Assembly: GCA_016182975.1 (NCBI GenBank) | Contig: JACPFJ010000005.1 | Location: forward strand, 1 to 64,000 | DNA: 64,000 bases | Direction: 5' to 3' | DNA from: Deltaproteobacteria bacterium | Lineage (GTDB): Bacteria; Desulfobacterota; Desulfuromonadia; Geobacterales; Pseudopelobacteraceae | Made by a program: the position numbers and the translations under genes | Notes under the pieces: model-generated | The model's input: only the letters and a program-made list of their open reading frames with translations | Told to the model about the DNA's origin: nothing | Database searches by the model: none | Shown here: piece by piece, positions 1-6,507 of the stretch | Position numbering within the stretch: position 1 is the first letter of the stretch | How the letters are laid out: each line of letters opens with the position of its first letter

Positions 1-70
1 GATGTCAAAGAACAAGTAAACTGGACACTGAATAACCAACACAACGGCAGGAAGAGGAAAGAGAAACCAC

Positions 71-135
71 TGTCCAGTTCAAACCGGACTCAGTGTCCAG
101 TCAGAACCGGATTGCCTGTCCAGAAAAAACGGATT
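71..135. repeat. Three 23-bp-period direct repeats, possible insertion-sequence end
   Basis: The word TGTCCAG occurs at 71, 94 and 117, exactly 23 bases apart. Each copy is followed by an ACCGG or ACGG block, giving three imperfect direct repeats. A single inverted copy (CTGGACA) lies at 20-26, just after an in-frame TAA at 17-19 that could end a gene to the left. Several evenly spaced terminal repeats are typical of IS21-family elements, and the repeats end just where a chemoreceptor reading frame begins without its front part. The family assignment is a guess, because neither transposase gene is in view and the repeat orientation does not settle which end this would be. Confidence 0.45.
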
Positions 136-137
136 GC

Positions 138-260
138 GCAGCCAACATAACCGGCAAGCTGAAAAAATCCACTGAAGGGATCAAGCGCTCATCCGAAGAA
201 TTGTCCGGCCTTGCCGATGAGCTCAACAGGATGGCGTCGTGGTTCAAGGTGACGGTTTGA
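138..260 (+). pseudogene. C-terminal remnant of a methyl-accepting chemotaxis protein
   Basis: The frame reads ANITGKLKKSTEGIKRSSEE and then LSGLADELNRMASWFKVTV before a TGA. This matches the very end of chemoreceptor signalling domains, where a Ser/Glu-rich helix is followed by ELNxMxxWFKV. The frame has no start codon, and nothing resembling a chemoreceptor lies upstream. Instead the 23-bp direct repeats abut it. I infer that an insertion or rearrangement removed the rest of the gene, or that the remainder lies beyond an element outside the window. It is not expected to be functional. Confidence 0.7.
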
Positions 261-368
261 TTTTCATACACGAAAACCCTCGATGCGTATTTTTATTTTA
301 TGGAAAATATGCTGTAATAAGAACAGGAAAACCGGATAGCTTCCAGCGTAAAGGAGGCGATAATCATT

Positions 369-539
369 ATGAAAGGGAGAATCTACGACAAGCTGTGCAT
401 GATTGACGACACTGCACGTGCAAGCGCCCTGTCCGCCGATCCTACCGTCTTCTGTAGCCACTGCGGGGCGAGTGCCTACGATGAAGGCAGCCTGTGTGAA
501 CCGGAGCCACTTCCCCAGGGTGCGCGGAAGGGACAATGA
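369..539 (+). CDS. Small CxxC protein of unknown function (56 aa)
   Basis: A 56-codon frame opens with ATG eight bases after a strong AAAGGAGG ribosome-binding site. The protein begins MKGRIYDKLCMIDDTARASA and holds FCSHCGA at residues 28-34, a half zinc ribbon (CxxC), with a further Cys at 43 near LCEPEP. One CxxC plus an acidic, proline-rich tail is common in tiny uncharacterised delta-proteobacterial proteins that probably bind zinc. It stands alone: a rho-independent terminator follows about 20 bases after the stop. I cannot assign a function. The good ribosome-binding site and the terminator argue that it is real. Confidence 0.6.
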   Translation: MKGRIYDKLCMIDDTARASALSADPTVFCSHCGASAYDEGSLCEPEPLPQGARKGQ

Positions 540-561
540 GTGCGGAAGAGGTGATATGAGA

Positions 562-594
562 GAAAAAGGGCCTGTTTTTCAGGCCCTTTTTCTT
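562..594. terminator. Bidirectional rho-independent terminator
   Basis: AAAAAGGGCCTG and CAGGCCCTTTTT pair around a short T-rich loop. There is a T run on the right arm and an A run on the left arm, so the hairpin can stop both the small rightward gene and the leftward response-regulator gene that converge here. Confidence 0.85.
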
Positions 595-621
595 GTGCGG
601 GGGTGTTTTTGCGGCGTTGCC

Positions 622-1032
622 TCAAGCAACTCGATCGGTCAGCTTGAATTTGTGCAGCAGGGCCACGAGATCTGCCTGGGAGATCGGCTTGACGAGATAA
701 TCGTCGCAATCGCCCTGCCATATGGCCTCCTGGATCTCCTGCAGTGAATCCAGGGCGGTCGTCATGATTATGACCGCCGGCTTGCCGGCGGGAGGAACGG
801 CGCCTTTTTCGAGCTGACGCATCCGCTTCAGCGCCTCCTGGCCGTCCATGATCGGCATCATGATGTCGAGACAGACCAGCTGATAGGGACGTCCCTCGTG
901 CAGCGCCCGTTCAAACTGCTCAACCGCCTCGGCGCCGTTGTTTGCCGTGTCAATGCTTTCGGCATAGTCCATGAGGAGACATTTTACCAGCTCGCGCCCG
1001 AAATCTTCGTCCTCCACCACCAGACATCTCAT
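622..1032 (-). CDS. Stand-alone response regulator receiver protein
   Basis: A 137-residue CheY-like receiver domain with no output domain. The acidic pocket is VEDED (residues 6-10), the phosphorylated aspartate is D56 in LVCLDIMMP, the conserved Thr is T91 or T92 and the Lys is K115 in DYLVKPIS. The start is taken at MRCLVV because GGGAG lies eight bases upstream; an earlier in-frame ATG 45 bases upstream has no good ribosome-binding site. Such single-domain regulators relay phosphate in chemotaxis or multi-step phosphorelays. No histidine kinase is adjacent, so the partner is unknown. The gene converges on the terminator shared with the small CxxC gene. Confidence 0.9.
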   Translation of the reverse strand: MRCLVVEDEDFGRELVKCLLMDYAESIDTANNGAEAVEQFERALHEGRPYQLVCLDIMMPIMDGQEALKRMRQLEKGAVPPAGKPAVIIMTTALDSLQEIQEAIWQGDCDDYLVKPISQADLVALLHKFKLTDRVA

Positions 1033-1118
1033 GCTCAAGCTCCCGGAAAGAGGTTCATTGTACCGAAGATGTAACATATTTCAGGAAATCGGCAAGAAAA
1101 AAGGAAGCGCTCCCGCAT

Positions 1119-1883
1119 TTAGCCATCCTCCCGGTAGACCGCGAACGGCCCCCAGGACTGATGGATCGACATGAGCTCCAGGGTGTTGATGTTGACGTGG
1201 GCAGGTCGGCTCACCACCCAGTTGACGGTCTCGGCGACGTCCTCGGCCGTCAGCGGTTCGGTCCCCTGGTAAACCCTGGCCGCCAGTTGTTCATCCCCCT
1301 TGAAACGGACCCTGGAGAACTCGGTCTCGGCCATGCCGGGCTGAATGCAGGTGACGCGCACCCGTGTCCCGAGCAGATCGCTGCGCAGGTTGCGGGAGAA
1401 CTGGGTCACAAAGGCCTTGGTGCCGCCGTAGACGTTGCCGCCGGGATAGGGCCAGGCGCCGGCGGTGGAGCCGATGTTGACGATGTGTCCCCGGTTGCGG
1501 GCCACCATGCCGGGCAGCACGAAACGGGTGCAGTACATCAGCCCCTTGATGTTGGTGTCCACCATGGTGTCCCAGTCGTCCAGATTCACCTGGTGGGCCG
1601 GCTCCAGCCCCAGGGCCAGGCCGGCATTGTTCAGCAGCACGTCGATCTCGCCAAAACCGGCCGGCAAGGAGCCCAGCGCGCCATGCACCGCCTCGCGGTC
1701 GCGCACGTCCAGCGGGATGATGTGGATCTCCGCCTTGCCGGCCAGTTCCTCCTGCAAGGCCAGCAGCGGGTCGATCCGGCGCGCCGCCAGAACCAGGCGG
1801 TTGCCCTCCTCGGCGAAGATGCGGGCGCAGGCCGCGCCGAACCCGGACGATGCCCCGGTGATGAGGATGGTCTGCACTTTCAT
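1119..1883 (-). CDS. Short-chain dehydrogenase, YdfG type
   Basis: A 254-residue classical SDR. It has the cofactor-binding TGASSGFG (residues 9-16), NNAG (85-88), catalytic S139, Y152 and K156 (YGGTK). The basic AARR after the second strand suggests NADP(H). The C-terminal stretch PAHVNINTLELMSI resembles YdfG, an NADP-dependent 3-hydroxy acid (malonic semialdehyde/serine) dehydrogenase. The substrate here is an inference. The start was chosen at MKVQTILITG, with GGAGGGG upstream; a longer frame exists but precedes the Rossmann motif with unrelated sequence. Its ATGA overlaps the stop of the pseudouridine synthase gene, so the two are probably translated together. Confidence 0.9.
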   Translation of the reverse strand: MKVQTILITGASSGFGAACARIFAEEGNRLVLAARRIDPLLALQEELAGKAEIHIIPLDVRDREAVHGALGSLPAGFGEIDVLLNNAGLALGLEPAHQVNLDDWDTMVDTNIKGLMYCTRFVLPGMVARNRGHIVNIGSTAGAWPYPGGNVYGGTKAFVTQFSRNLRSDLLGTRVRVTCIQPGMAETEFSRVRFKGDEQLAARVYQGTEPLTAEDVAETVNWVVSRPAHVNINTLELMSIHQSWGPFAVYREDG

Positions 1884-2785
1884 GATGGCCCCTCCGTAGT
1901 CAGGCTGACCGCCAACCTTCCAACCCTCGCCAATATTTCCTCCTGCCCGATGCCGCAGCGCTGGCAAAGAGCGAGCAACTCCTCCGGCAGCGGCGCGCAG
2001 ACCGCCACCGCACCCGCATCCGGCCGAACCAGCACCGTCCTGAACGAATGCAGGGCAAAGCCGACCAGCCCCGCCAGCTCGCCGTTGCCGTAACGCCGGT
2101 CCCCCAGCACAGGATGCCCGATCATTTCCAGATGCCGTCTGATCTGGTGCATCCGTCCGCTGACAGGCGTGACCGCCAGCAGTGTACATCCCTCACCAGA
2201 CAACAACACATCGTAGCGGGTCTCCGACTCCTTGTTGTCCAGCGGCTCATTGATGATCCCGCCTCCAGCGGGGATACCGTCCACCAGCGCCAGATAGAGC
2301 TTTTCCAGGCCGCTCTCCTTGACCTGGCGACCGTAGATTCCGGCCGAAGAGGAACTCTTGGCCAGGATGACCGTCCCGGAGGTGCCGCGGTCCAGGCGGT
2401 TGACCGGGTAGAGCTTGCAGGGTGTCCCGCGCCAGGTCATGTAGTTCATCCCCTGCTCGACCAGGTCGTGCTCCAGCTCGGCGGTGCGATGCATGGGGAG
2501 TCCGGCCGGCTTGTTGACGATGACGATGTGGCCGTCTTCATAGAGGATATCCAACCGCGGCCTGGTATCGCTCAGAAGCGCGGTGAGGGTGGCGCTTTCC
2601 TTGAGGGTGACGCTGTCGTGAATGGTGAGGAGGGTGTCCGGTGTGGCGGCGGTACCGTTCAGCCGGGCCGCGCCGCTCTTGATCAGCTTGCGGGGATAGC
2701 CGGATTGCGCCGTCGGCAGCAGGGTGCGCAGGAAGCTTTCCAGTCTGCGACAGTGATCATGGAGTGTGATTTCAAAGGTGAGCAT
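1880..2785 (-). CDS. RluA-family pseudouridine synthase
   Basis: A 301-residue protein that isomerises uridine to pseudouridine in rRNA or tRNA. A short S4-like N-terminal part (residues 10-60) is followed by the catalytic domain with NKPAGLPMH (91-99) and the signature NRLDRGTSG. D132 in that signature is the catalytic aspartate. RMHQIRRHL and HPVLGDRRYG later in the chain are also typical of the RluA family. The target uridine cannot be told from sequence. It is first in a two-gene unit and overlaps the SDR gene by four bases. Confidence 0.9.
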   Translation of the reverse strand: MLTFEITLHDHCRRLESFLRTLLPTAQSGYPRKLIKSGAARLNGTAATPDTLLTIHDSVTLKESATLTALLSDTRPRLDILYEDGHIVIVNKPAGLPMHRTAELEHDLVEQGMNYMTWRGTPCKLYPVNRLDRGTSGTVILAKSSSSAGIYGRQVKESGLEKLYLALVDGIPAGGGIINEPLDNKESETRYDVLLSGEGCTLLAVTPVSGRMHQIRRHLEMIGHPVLGDRRYGNGELAGLVGFALHSFRTVLVRPDAGAVAVCAPLPEELLALCQRCGIGQEEILARVGRLAVSLTTEGPS

Positions 2786-2863
2786 ATGATTGTGTTGTAG
2801 GGGCGCCGTCCCGGCGCCCGCTCGGGGGATTAGCCGGGCGGGGCGCCCTGGGCGAAGAGACCT

Positions 2864-2883
2864 GGGCGGGGAGACCCCGCCCC
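2864..2883 (-). terminator. GC-rich hairpin at the 3' end of the Cys-rich gene
   Basis: GGGCGGG and CCCGCCC pair around a loop of GAGAC. The hairpin overlaps the stop codon of the leftward Cys-rich gene. A second GC-rich palindrome (GGGCGCC/GGCGCCC) lies at about 2799-2819. No clear T run follows, so this may be a weak terminator or simply a structured 3' end. Confidence 0.4.
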
Positions 2884-3080
2884 TACAGGGATATGCCCCG
2901 GTCGCGCATCAGGTTCTTGAGCGAGCGGTCGTAGCTCCGCTCACCGGCCGGGGTGAACATGCAGCCGGTGGCCTCCAACCGGTCACGGTGATAGGCGATG
3001 CACTGGCAACAGTTGCCCTTGCGGGAGCAGGCCGGGGTGTAGGTGCAGCGGCAGTCGTCTCCGGTTCTGGTACAGGCCAT
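2883..3080 (-). CDS. Cys-rich protein, DUF6485-like (65 aa)
   Basis: A 65-residue protein with eight cysteines, seven of them in the first 30 residues: C3, C10, C12, C18, C24, C25 and C27, then C40. The pattern CTYTPACSRKGNCCQCIAYH followed by ERSYDRSLKNL resembles the small family DUF6485 (recalled, not searched). Its function is unknown, but the Cys spacing suggests a bound metal or Fe-S cluster. AAGGAGG lies nine bases upstream of the ATG. It is flanked by repeats on both sides and is not obviously part of an operon. Confidence 0.75.
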   Translation of the reverse strand: MACTRTGDDCRCTYTPACSRKGNCCQCIAYHRDRLEATGCMFTPAGERSYDRSLKNLMRDRGISL

Positions 3081-3110
3081 CAGTTCCTCCTTGCTTCAAA
3101 CCTATGGAGC

Positions 3111-3220
3111 GCGATTTTTTCGCAAGGCCAAGGCGATCAAGGGATGCCGCGGAGGCGTAGTAGCGCTACGCCGCACAAGAGCATCCCGAAGATCAACGCC
3201 GGGATTGCGGAAAAGGCGCG
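3111..3220. repeat. Intergenic repeat, copy 1 (shorter form)
   Basis: About 110 bp, opening GCGATTTTTTCGC and closing near GCGGAAAAGGCGCG. It contains a hairpin, GGCGTAG-TAGCG-CTACGCC, plus GGGATG and GCATCCC arms. It is nearly identical to the element at 4143-4269 apart from a 17-bp insertion in that copy. It ends seven bases before the stop codon of hisG, so it forms the 3' trailer of that leftward gene. Confidence 0.9.
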
Positions 3221-3226
3221 TTCCTA

Positions 3227-4102
3227 CTAAATGATCTTGTTGAGCGGATACTCTATGATCCCCTCCGCCCCCAGCTTGATCAACTCCGGTACGATGCGGC
3301 GGACCTCCTTCTCGCTCATGATGCTTTCTACGGAGAGCCAGTCGGAGTTGTACAGATGAGAAACGGTCGGGTTCTTCAGGCTGGGGAGCACCCGGGTGAT
3401 GGCCTCGATCCGGTCTGCCGGGGCATTCATCTTGAGGCCGACCATCCCCTCGGCGGCCAGGGACGCATTCAGCAGGGTGGCGATCTGCTCGATCTTCTCC
3501 CGCTTCCAGGGGTCGGCCCAGGCGCCCTTGCCGGCGATCAGCACCGGCACCGACTCCATAAGCTCGCAGACGATGCGCAGGCCGTTGGCCTTGATAGTCG
3601 AGCCGGTCTCGGTCACCTCGACGATGGCGTCGCACAGCCCGTCCACCACCTTGGCCTCGGTGGCGCCCCAGGAGAACTCCACGTTGACCGGGATGTTGCG
3701 CTCGGCGAAGTAGCGCCTGGTGAAGCCGACCAGCTCGGTGGAGATGGTGGCGCCGTGCAGGTCCTCGGGTCCCTTTACCTTGGAGTCGCCGTTAACCACC
3801 AGCACCCAGCGGGCCGGGCGGCGCGAGACCTTGGAGTAGACCATCTCGCAGATCTCGACCACGTCGGAATCGTTCTCGCGCACCCAGTCGCGGCCGGCGA
3901 TCCCGGCGTCGATGGTGCCGCGCTCGACATATTTTCCCATCTCCTGGGGACGGATCAGTTTGCAGTTCATCTCGCTGTCGTCCACGCCGGGGAAGTAGCT
4001 GCGCGACGAGATGCTGATCTGCCAGCCGGCCTTCTTGAACAGCTCGACGGTGGCGTTCTCAAGGCTCCCCTTGGGGATGCCGAGTTTCAATAGATTGCTC
4101 AT
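3227..4102 (-). CDS. hisG: ATP phosphoribosyltransferase, long form
   Basis: The 291-residue first enzyme of histidine biosynthesis joins ATP and PRPP to give phosphoribosyl-ATP. GIPKGSL (residues 8-14) and the PRPP-binding signature [12 protein letters not shown] (164-175) are intact. The length and the extra ~75-residue C-terminal domain (from about 215, ending [11 protein letters not shown]) identify the long, homohexameric form, which is inhibited by histidine and does not need HisZ. It lies upstream of a repeat copy on the leftward strand, and another copy separates it from hisI, which lies upstream. Both his genes point the same way but are separated by 168 bases of mostly repeat. Confidence 0.95.
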   Translation of the reverse strand: MSNLLKLGIPKGSLENATVELFKKAGWQISISSRSYFPGVDDSEMNCKLIRPQEMGKYVERGTIDAGIAGRDWVRENDSDVVEICEMVYSKVSRRPARWVLVVNGDSKVKGPEDLHGATISTELVGFTRRYFAERNIPVNVEFSWGATEAKVVDGLCDAIVEVTETGSTIKANGLRIVCELMESVPVLIAGKGAWADPWKREKIEQIATLLNASLAAEGMVGLKMNAPADRIEAITRVLPSLKNPTVSHLYNSDWLSVESIMSEKEVRRIVPELIKLGAEGIIEYPLNKII

Positions 4103-4142
4103 ACGTTTATTGCCTCACGGTTCTGAGATTTTCCGAGTGGAT

Positions 4143-4269
4143 GCGATTTTTTCGCAAGGCCAAGGCGATCAAGGGATGCCGCGGAGGCGTAGTACCCAAA
4201 GGGCATAAACAGCGCTACGCCGCACAAGAGCATCCCGCAGATCAACGACGGGATTGCGGAAAAGGCGCA
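4143..4269. repeat. Intergenic repeat, copy 2 (with 17-bp insertion)
   Basis: A second copy of the element at 3111-3220. It differs by a few substitutions and by the 17-bp insertion CCCAAAGGGCATAAACA exactly at the tip of the internal hairpin. It lies one base from the stop of hisI and fills most of the hisI-hisG gap, so it would be transcribed if the two genes share an mRNA. Confidence 0.9.
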
Positions 4270-4270
4270 T

Positions 4271-4651
4271 TCATCCTTTTTTGTAGACGTCGTCGGGATT
4301 GAAGAGCGGGTTGCTATGCTCCACCCACCCGCCGTCCTCCCACCTGACGTAGAAACAGCTGCGGTTGCCGGTGTGGCAGGCGGCCGGGCCGTTCTGTTTG
4401 ACCTTGATCACCACGCTGTCCGCGTCGCAGTCGGTCAGCACCTCGACCACCTCCTGGGTGTTGCCCGATTCCTCACCCTTCATCCAGTACTTGTTGCGGG
4501 TGCGGCTGAAGAACCAGGTCTTGCCGTCCTTCAGGGTCAGGTCGAGGGTCTTCTTGTCCATGAAGGCCACCATCAGCACCTCGCCGTTCTCATGGTCCTG
4601 GATGATGGCCGGTATCAGCCCGCCCATCTTGTCGAAATCGATCTGGATCAC
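4271..4651 (-). CDS. hisI: Phosphoribosyl-AMP cyclohydrolase
   Basis: A 126-residue HisI without a fused HisE domain. It opens the adenine ring of phosphoribosyl-AMP, the third step of histidine biosynthesis. The Mg-binding DCDAD (residues 74-78) and the Zn ligands C75, C92 and C99 (in CHTGNRSCF) are all present. The start is GTG, preceded by AAGGAG. Upstream sequence carries a well-formed promoter, and a strong terminator insulates the gene from transcription coming out of the defence island. HisG lies downstream on the same strand beyond a repeat. Confidence 0.95.
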   Translation of the reverse strand: MIQIDFDKMGGLIPAIIQDHENGEVLMVAFMDKKTLDLTLKDGKTWFFSRTRNKYWMKGEESGNTQEVVEVLTDCDADSVVIKVKQNGPAACHTGNRSCFYVRWEDGGWVEHSNPLFNPDDVYKKG

Positions 4652-4686
4652 GTTCTACTCCTTGTTTGAGTGGTTACAAGTGCGGA

Positions 4687-4715
4687 AGTATAGGGGCTTG
4701 TCACATGAATTGCAA
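4687..4715 (-). promoter_or_regulatory. Predicted sigma-70 promoter of hisI
   Basis: On the minus strand TTGCAA is followed after 17 bases by TATACT, a near-consensus -35/-10 pair. The -10 box lies about 36 bases upstream of the GTG start. It sits between the island-side terminator and hisI, as expected if hisI is transcribed independently. Confidence 0.6.
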
Positions 4716-4742
4716 GACGGTTTGTAACATCAATGGCGGCAG

Positions 4743-4776
4743 AAAAAAAAGCGCCCTGACTCTTCAGGGCGCTTTT
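4743..4776 (-). terminator. Strong terminator closing the island-side transcript
   Basis: GCGCCCTGA and TCAGGGCGC form a nine-pair stem with a four-base loop. Read leftward, it is followed by a run of eight T. It separates leftward transcription from the accessory island from hisI. The arm facing right also has four T, so it may act weakly in both directions. Confidence 0.85.
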
Positions 4777-5074
4777 GCAATTGGGGGTGCAGTCCATTGA
4801 ACTGATTGCACAACATCTCGTAATATCGGCAATTTCTAAATTCACTTTTCCCGACATACCCCCAAAAACGCCCCCAAAAATTGGAAGCAGCCCTCTGTTT
4901 TGGAGTTGAAATAACCTATAGCACATTACACGGTCGGCAGTCAAAGGCGACGATTTTCTTTATTTCCTCTCCAAATTGCCGGTCAATTCATTCGATAATT
5001 GACGGGGAATTGACGTACTCCAGTCAATTGATGCAATGGAAGAGGTCGAATGCCTGCGGGAAGCGGCGCCTTTG
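4777..5074. other. Gene-free left border of the accessory island
   Basis: No convincing gene is seen here. The stretch holds a G/C-run direct repeat (CCCCCAAAAACGCCCCCAAAA) and a small hairpin at about 4788-4810. At 4982-5029 it holds the four-site palindrome array described separately. Base composition drops compared with the his genes, which marks the transition into transferred DNA. A 98-codon minus-strand frame crosses the terminator and has no ribosome-binding site, so it was not called. Confidence 0.6.
4982..5029. repeat. Two back-to-back perfect palindromes (four 7-bp sites)
   Basis: The order is GTCAATT, 8 bases, AATTGAC, 4 bases (GGGG), AATTGAC, 8 bases, GTCAATT. All four 7-mers are exact, so the block contains two inverted repeats of 7-8-7 that are themselves arranged as mirror images. 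Sites of this geometry suit a dimeric DNA-binding protein or a site-specific recombinase. No integrase gene is in view. The position at the island border makes a recombination or control site plausible but unproven. Confidence 0.75.
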
Positions 5075-5553
5075 CTACACTGAAGCAAACAATGACGCAA
5101 ACAGGCTTCTTTGCATCACGGTTTGCTTAATGATTGCTTCAGATGCCAAAGAGCACTCTGTCCATGCCCATCTTGAGGTTGTGGTGTAGGGGGGCATGGA
5201 CGGATAGACATGCATCAGCAGCAGACGGCGGGGGCCGTACATCAGCCACTCGAATTGAACCGGCAACTTCGGGTCTATGCTGTCATACAGGGTGGAGTTC
5301 AGCGCCTCCAGGTCGGGGGCGAAGTCGATTCCGACAATGGCCTTGTCGCAGCCGAGGACTCGCTCACGGACGCCGAAAACAACCGTTCCACCGGAAGCAT
5401 TACCGAGACAAATTGCCATCTCCTTGGCCAGTTCCCGCAACTTGGCTTCAGTGGGGCACTCCTTGAAATCTAAAATTCTGTTTCAAGGTCATCGGCGATT
5501 TGCTCATCGAGCAGCGTGAACAGAGAGAGGATTTGTTCGGGGGTGTGGACCAT
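5075..5553 (-). pseudogene. AlbA_2 (Schlafen-type) DNA-binding domain gene, frameshifted and truncated
   Basis: The reading starts at ATG 5553 with MVHTPEQILSLFTLLDEQI and ADDLETEF. A stop then appears because one T is missing from the run before LDFKE. In the next frame the typical domain continues: LDFKECPTEAKLRELAKEM, then NASGGTVVFGVRE, and MHVYPSMPPYTT. After PPYTT the family resemblance ends, so the C-terminal half is gone. AlbA_2 proteins are DNA-binding regulators, often near defence or toxin genes. The break makes function unlikely. Confidence 0.65.
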
Positions 5554-5827
5554 AAGGTACCGCCTTTTTGTCAATGTGTAGACGCGACACTAATATTTTG
5601 CTCTTCAGCTCAATCACGATAAGCTGACCATCCTGGTTTAACGCCAGAAGGTCGATGAAGCCACCGTGAGTGGTACGTACCTGCCGTCCGATAAGAAGCC
5701 AACGATCGGAGAGGATAGTAGGATCTTCGGTGATCATCTGCTCCAGCAAGGCTTCTTTGCCGAGAGATACTTCTGCTAAGGGTTCGGGCTTGGTGCCGAC
5801 TTTCCAGATGGCGTGACGAATGGGCAT
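5504..5827 (-). pseudogene. NucS-like endonuclease domain gene, truncated after the catalytic motif
   Basis: Residues 1-75 look like a DUF91/NucS-type PD-(D/E)xK nuclease. They include TEDPTILSDRWLLIGRQV and GGFIDLLALNQDGQLIVIEL followed by K, that is the catalytic D then E-x-K. Intact relatives, as I recall them, continue with a conserved Arg/Lys-rich helix after ELK. Here the frame runs instead into SKILVSRLHIDKKAVPYG and ends inside the start region of the AlbA-like gene. A deletion joining the two genes is the simplest reading. It follows the ATPase partner gene by two bases, so it was once the next gene of that operon. Confidence 0.6.
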
Positions 5828-5829
5828 GA

Positions 5830-6507
5830 TTACCTCCCCTCAAGTTTTCGATGTAGATCAGATGCCAGCGCATCAGCCATATTTTTAAATACATTCAGTC
5901 GATTTATTCGATCTTCAAGCAGTTTTCGTTCTCTTTCATCGGTTTGACTCTCATTCGCAAGTTCATTTTCAGCAGTGATAAATCGAATCACGGGGAACTC
6001 GATACCAACTTCTAATCCAGCAAGTTCGGCAAGCTTTACCCATTCCTGAGATTTATCAAGAGCATCATGCGAAGCTTGCTCCAGACAATATCTGATAAGC
6101 ATTTTAGCTGAGTAATCCAAACCTTCAGCAAGCTCAAGCCACTTTTTAGATTCAGTGGTTACGTCGGCCTTGTCGCTAGCATTTTTTACAGATCGAAAAT
6201 ATCTGGGAGTATCATCATCAGGGTCAAGACTCTCAATAGCTCTGATTATTGGCTCAAATTCCTCAAATGGTCTTTTGCCATTTGGAAGTTCATAGCGGTG
6301 TTGCCAAAGAGCAAGGATTATTTCAGAACACTTTGCCAATTTTTCCTGGCGATCAGCTTCAGTTGCGGTTTCCGCACCTTCAATCAACTCTGCAATGTAA
6401 TGAGCCATCCAGTGGCATAAAGTGTCATCCCCTGGTTCAAGACCCAACTCTTTGATCAATGCCCTACCAATTTCCAATACTCCCTTTGGAATCGGAGATG
6501 GAGCCAT
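5830..6507 (-). CDS. Unknown protein overlapping the 3' end of the STAND ATPase gene (225 aa)
   Basis: A mostly helical, acidic protein I cannot assign to a named family. It begins MAPSPIPKGVLEIGRALIKE and continues with CHWMAHYIAELIEGAE, an RPFEEFEPIIRAIESL block, KWLELAEGLDYSAKMLIRYC, and a charged C-terminal helix (about 190-225). It has no membrane segment or nuclease motif. The start is uncertain: ATGs at 6561 and 6609 are also in frame, but ATG 6507 gives the smallest overlap (44 bases) with the giant ATPase gene. The overlap implies translational coupling and a shared job, such as a cofactor, inhibitor or effector of the ATPase. Confidence 0.7.
   Translation of the reverse strand: MAPSPIPKGVLEIGRALIKELGLEPGDDTLCHWMAHYIAELIEGAETATEADRQEKLAKCSEIILALWQHRYELPNGKRPFEEFEPIIRAIESLDPDDDTPRYFRSVKNASDKADVTTESKKWLELAEGLDYSAKMLIRYCLEQASHDALDKSQEWVKLAELAGLEVGIEFPVIRFITAENELANESQTDERERKLLEDRINRLNVFKNMADALASDLHRKLEGR

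Noticed and set aside
71-135. The 23-bp repeats considered as a CRISPR remnant
   Set aside because: The repeats are contiguous, without spacers of typical length, and look like transposase-binding repeats.
1161-2093. A 310-codon plus-strand frame over the SDR gene
   Set aside because: The opposite strand encodes a complete SDR with all catalytic residues; this is its antisense frame.
4648-4944. A 98-codon minus-strand frame across the terminator at 4743
   Set aside because: It runs through a strong rho-independent terminator, lacks a ribosome-binding site and has no family resemblance.
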